Of a stretch of 64,000 nucleotides of DNA, positions 61,690 to 64,000 are shown in pieces. The DNA comes from Prorocentrum cordatum (taxonomy: Eukaryota > Sar > Dinophyceae > Prorocentrales > Prorocentraceae). Under the pieces are notes generated by a model. That model was given only the letters and a program-made list of their open reading frames with translations, did no database searches and was not told the DNA's origin. Every line of letters starts with the position of its first letter. Position 1 is the first letter of the stretch. The position numbers and the translations under genes were made by a program. The stretch is from NCBI GenBank assembly GCA_963575745.1, contig CAUYUJ010003592.1, forward strand, positions 186,001 through 250,000. The letters are read 5' to 3'.

Positions 61690-62172
61690 CCCATGGGGGG
61701 CAGGAACCCGTTGGGCGCGGGCGCCAATGGGGGGCGGGAACCCATGGGGGCGCGGGAACCGCTGGGGGGCAGGAACCCATGGGGAGCGGGAACCCATGGG
61801 GGGCGGGGGCCCATGGGGGGCGGGAGCGCGGGAACCCATGGAGGGCGGAAACCCATGGGGGGCGGGGACAAATGAAGGGCGGGAACCCATGGGGGGGCGG
61901 GATGACATGGGGGCAGGAACCAATGGGGGGCGGGAACCCATGGGGGGGCGAGAACACATGGGGGGCGGGAACCCATAGGGGGGCGGGAGCCAATGGGGGG
62001 CGGGAACCCATGGGGGGCGGGGGAGTCGGGGACACGTGGGGGGCGGGAGCCCATGGGCAGCGGGAGCGAATGGGGGGCGGGAGCCCATGGGGGGCGGGAA
62101 CCCATGGGGGGCGGGAGCCCACGGGGGGCGGGCACCCATGGGGAGCGGGAACCCATGGGGGGCGGGAGCCCA
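61690..62172 (+). repeat. GGGCGGGAACCCATGG minisatellite
   Basis: About 30 units of 15-17 bp with AACCCATGG/AGCCCATGG/ACCAATGG variants. Its ORFs (GGREPMGGGNPWGAG) are repeat translations. Confidence 0.95.
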
Positions 62173-62510
62173 TGGGGAGCTGCACCGAGGGCCCCTGTGC
62201 CGCCGCCCGCGTGCGTCCCCCACGCCCAATTTGGCACGCCCCTCACACGTTTCGTGGCCCCATAGGGAGCCCCACCGAAAGCCCCAGTGCCGCCGCCCGC
62301 ATGCGCCCCCCACGTCCAATTCGGCACACCCCTCACACGTTTCGTGGCCCCATAGGGAGCTCCACCGAAGGCCCCACTGCCGCGACCCGCATGCGCCCCC
62401 AACACCCAAGTCGACACACCCATCACACGTTTCGTTGCCCCATAGGGAGCCCCACCGAAGGCCCCAGTGCCGCCGCCCGCATGCGTCCCTCTCAACCAAT
62501 TCGGCACACC
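62172..62510 (+). repeat. Four to five ~90-bp composite-element monomers
   Basis: Units contain GGCACACCCCTCACACGTTT, CGTGGCCCCATAGGGAGC(C/T)C, CACCGAAGGCCCCAGTGCCG and CCGCCCGCATGCGCCCCC. The GGGCGGGAACCCATGG minisatellite precedes them and CTC repeats follow; no head or tail is seen. Confidence 0.8.
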
Positions 62511-62800
62511 CTCCTCCTCCTCCTTCTCAGGCCCCCGTGCCGCCGCCCGCACGCGCCCCCCTCACCCAATTCGGCGCACTCTCCTCCTGCACCTCCTCCT
62601 CCTCCTCGGTGCCGTCGTCGTCGTCGTCCTCCTCCTCCTCCTCCTTGGTATCGTCGTCCTCGTCGTCCTCGTCATCCTCCTTTTCCTCACCTCCTTCTTC
62701 TCTTCCTCCTCCTCTGCCCCCCCGGCAGGTCCACGTCGTCCACGTGATGTGTGTGTGTGTGTTTGTGTTTGTGTTTGTGTTTGTGTGTGTGTGTGTTCGT
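62510..62800 (+). repeat. (TCC)n, (GTC)n and (GT)n microsatellites
   Basis: TCC at 62511-62528, 62582-62610 and 62627-62715 with a GTC run at ~62612-62630; (GT)n with TTTGTG interruptions 62746-62795. Confidence 0.9.
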
Positions 62801-62939
62801 GCAGACTCGGACAACCACCGCCGAGGTTCGAACCTCGATCATGGCCAGGCAACATAAGCAGCGTTTGGCATCCTCACCCTCATCATCCTCCTTTTCCTCA
62901 TACTCCTCCTTATCGTTTTCGGGATCTTCATCCTCATTA

Positions 62940-63035
62940 TCTTCGCGGTTCCTCCTTATGCCATGGTCCTCCTCCTCCTCCTCCTCCTCCTCCCCCTTCC
63001 TCCACCCCCACTCCTCCCCCTCATCCTCCTCCTAT
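62940..63035 (+). repeat. (TCC)n tract
   Basis: TCC/CTC repeats between short unique pieces. Confidence 0.8.
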
Positions 63036-63054
63036 GTATCCTGCTTCTCCAACT

Positions 63055-63235
63055 CCGCTCGCAGTCGAGACGGGCTCGAGCGCTATGACCTCGATCTTGA
63101 GGCTGCAGGCCCGCGGCATAGTGCCCCATCCATTGGATTACTGGCTGCAAGCGGAGCGCGCGCGCGGTGGAATCGATGCCGCGGAGTATTGGACCTTCTG
63201 GAAGCCCCCATCGGGCCCGAGAGAGAGGAGTAACG
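63055..63235 (+). CDS. Candidate exon near the right edge
   Basis: After CTCCGCTCGCAG a frame reads VETGSSAMTSILRLQARGIV, PHPLDYWLQAERARGGIDA, AEYWTFWKPPSGPRERSN. The aromatic content and acceptor suggest an exon, but a second frame is also open and no domain is known. Confidence 0.3.
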
Positions 63236-63477
63236 TCGAATGATATCCTGCCGCGCCGCCGTTGCGCCGGCGATGCTTCGATGCTTCGGCGACGTCGGGA
63301 TGGGGGCGGATGGGGGGGGGGGGGGGCATGGGCCAGCGCGCATAGGTGATGCATCGATGCCGTCAGCCGACGTGAGATAACGAGGTCGTTAGTCGATCGC
63401 TGCCGCGATCCCCAGACTCTAGACTCTAGACCCCCAGACCCACTCACTCTGAGACTCAGACCCCCTCTCTCTGGGGG

Positions 63478-63660
63478 TTGCTGGTGGCATCTGCCATGAA
63501 ATCCGTAATGTATCCGTTGCGCATATGGTGGGACCCAACGCCGCCGCCAGTCGTCGACCCATGCGAACTTCTGGCGTTGCTATATTGCCAGATGTCCGAC
63601 ATGGCCACGCAGAATACGCTCACATATTTATCCTTGGGCGAGGACGCGAAGGGGCGAAGG
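63478..63660 (+). CDS. Candidate exon near the right edge
   Basis: MKSVMYPLRIWWDPTPPPVV, DPCELLALLYCQMSDMATQN, TLTYLSLGEDAKG. Protein-like, but the splice sites are not settled. Confidence 0.3.
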
Positions 63661-63872
63661 GGGGGGGGCAGGCGGGCGGCGGGAGGGGGAGGGGAATGGG
63701 CGGGAAGAGGAGGATGACGAGGAGGAGGAGGAGGAGGGTGACTGTGAATGGCGAGCGGGTGGGCATTTGATAGATATCGGAACCCATGGGCCCCGTGGGC
63801 GGCTTCTGTCAACGAGGCCCAGATTCGGCCCCGTCAAATCTGGTGGAAAACGCACGCCCCCCTCCTCGTTGC

Positions 63873-64000
63873 CGGACGTTGCTGGACTTCATTGCGGTGT
63901 TCATCGGGCCCATGCAGTACAGGATTCTGTTGAACTTACCCGATGAGGACCCGCCCGCCCCTCCTTCCCGTTCGACCACAGAGGCCCTTTCACTCACGTC
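63873..64000 (+). CDS. Candidate exon, open to the window edge
   Basis: RTLLDFIAVFIGPMQYRILL, NLPDEDPPAPPSRSTTEALS; no stop before the end of the window. May belong with the two candidate exons upstream. No domain. Confidence 0.3.

Noticed and set aside
62820-62840. tRNA T-arm-like GGTTCGAACC
   Set aside because: A simple palindrome; no acceptor, D or anticodon arms fit around it.

Overview
This window looks like nuclear DNA of a dinoflagellate. It is GC-rich and very gene-poor, packed with short inverted-repeat elements, satellites and long GGA/TCC microsatellites. The readable coding regions are a degenerate non-LTR retrotransposon whose ORF1 has a RanBP2-type zinc finger, a degenerate Ty1/copia element, a C5 cytosine DNA methyltransferase, and a multi-exon protein of a type I associate with dinoflagellate genomes. 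The species cannot be fixed from the sequence; a Prorocentrum-like genome is a guess. There is a 100-N assembly gap at 43515-43614.

Layout. 1-36.9 kb holds no convincing cellular gene. It is a mosaic of at least a dozen small repeat families, many nested in one another: composite elements with a head, a microsatellite, a 91-bp tandem array and a tail (245-1340, 6411-7778, 7788-8981); TCGGG-ended elements with 5-bp target duplications (4222, 5901, 9965, 10510); a TTAAGTCGGGC MITE family; GC-core palindromes (3786, 10832, 24945, 27850, 33046); TGATGGGCC-ended elements whose core is the GGA/TCC microsatellite (4720, 24565, 27352); a hAT-type MITE with a perfect 8-bp duplication (34573); and a 2.3-kb block of four unrelated satellites beside a telomere-like stretch (11.98-14.31 kb). 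A dead copia element lies on the minus strand at 17.96-19.6 kb. 36.9-43.5 kb is a dead LINE (ORF1, endonuclease, reverse transcriptase, RNase H, zinc fingers).

43.6-53.2 kb is a multi-exon gene or pseudogene on the plus strand. Its second visible exon has DDAxSN and CxxHxL motifs reminiscent of hAT-like RNase H folds. Its three best-defined introns begin and end in CAGGT-like direct repeats, and one intron carries an array-less copy of the composite element. 54.9-56.7 kb encodes the DNA methyltransferase (motifs I, IV, VI and VIII split by a clear GT-AG intron). A further candidate gene starts at 56991. 57.5-63 kb is again satellites and minisatellites, and fragments of a last candidate gene run off the right edge.

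The best candidates for something undescribed are the composite head/microsatellite/array/tail family, whose ends (T|TC...CTAA|T) suggest a Helitron-like mode of insertion, and the TGATGGGCC family, in which trinucleotide microsatellites are the mobile cargo of a terminal-inverted-repeat element. In both cases nested insertions and direct repeats inside this window fix the boundaries.
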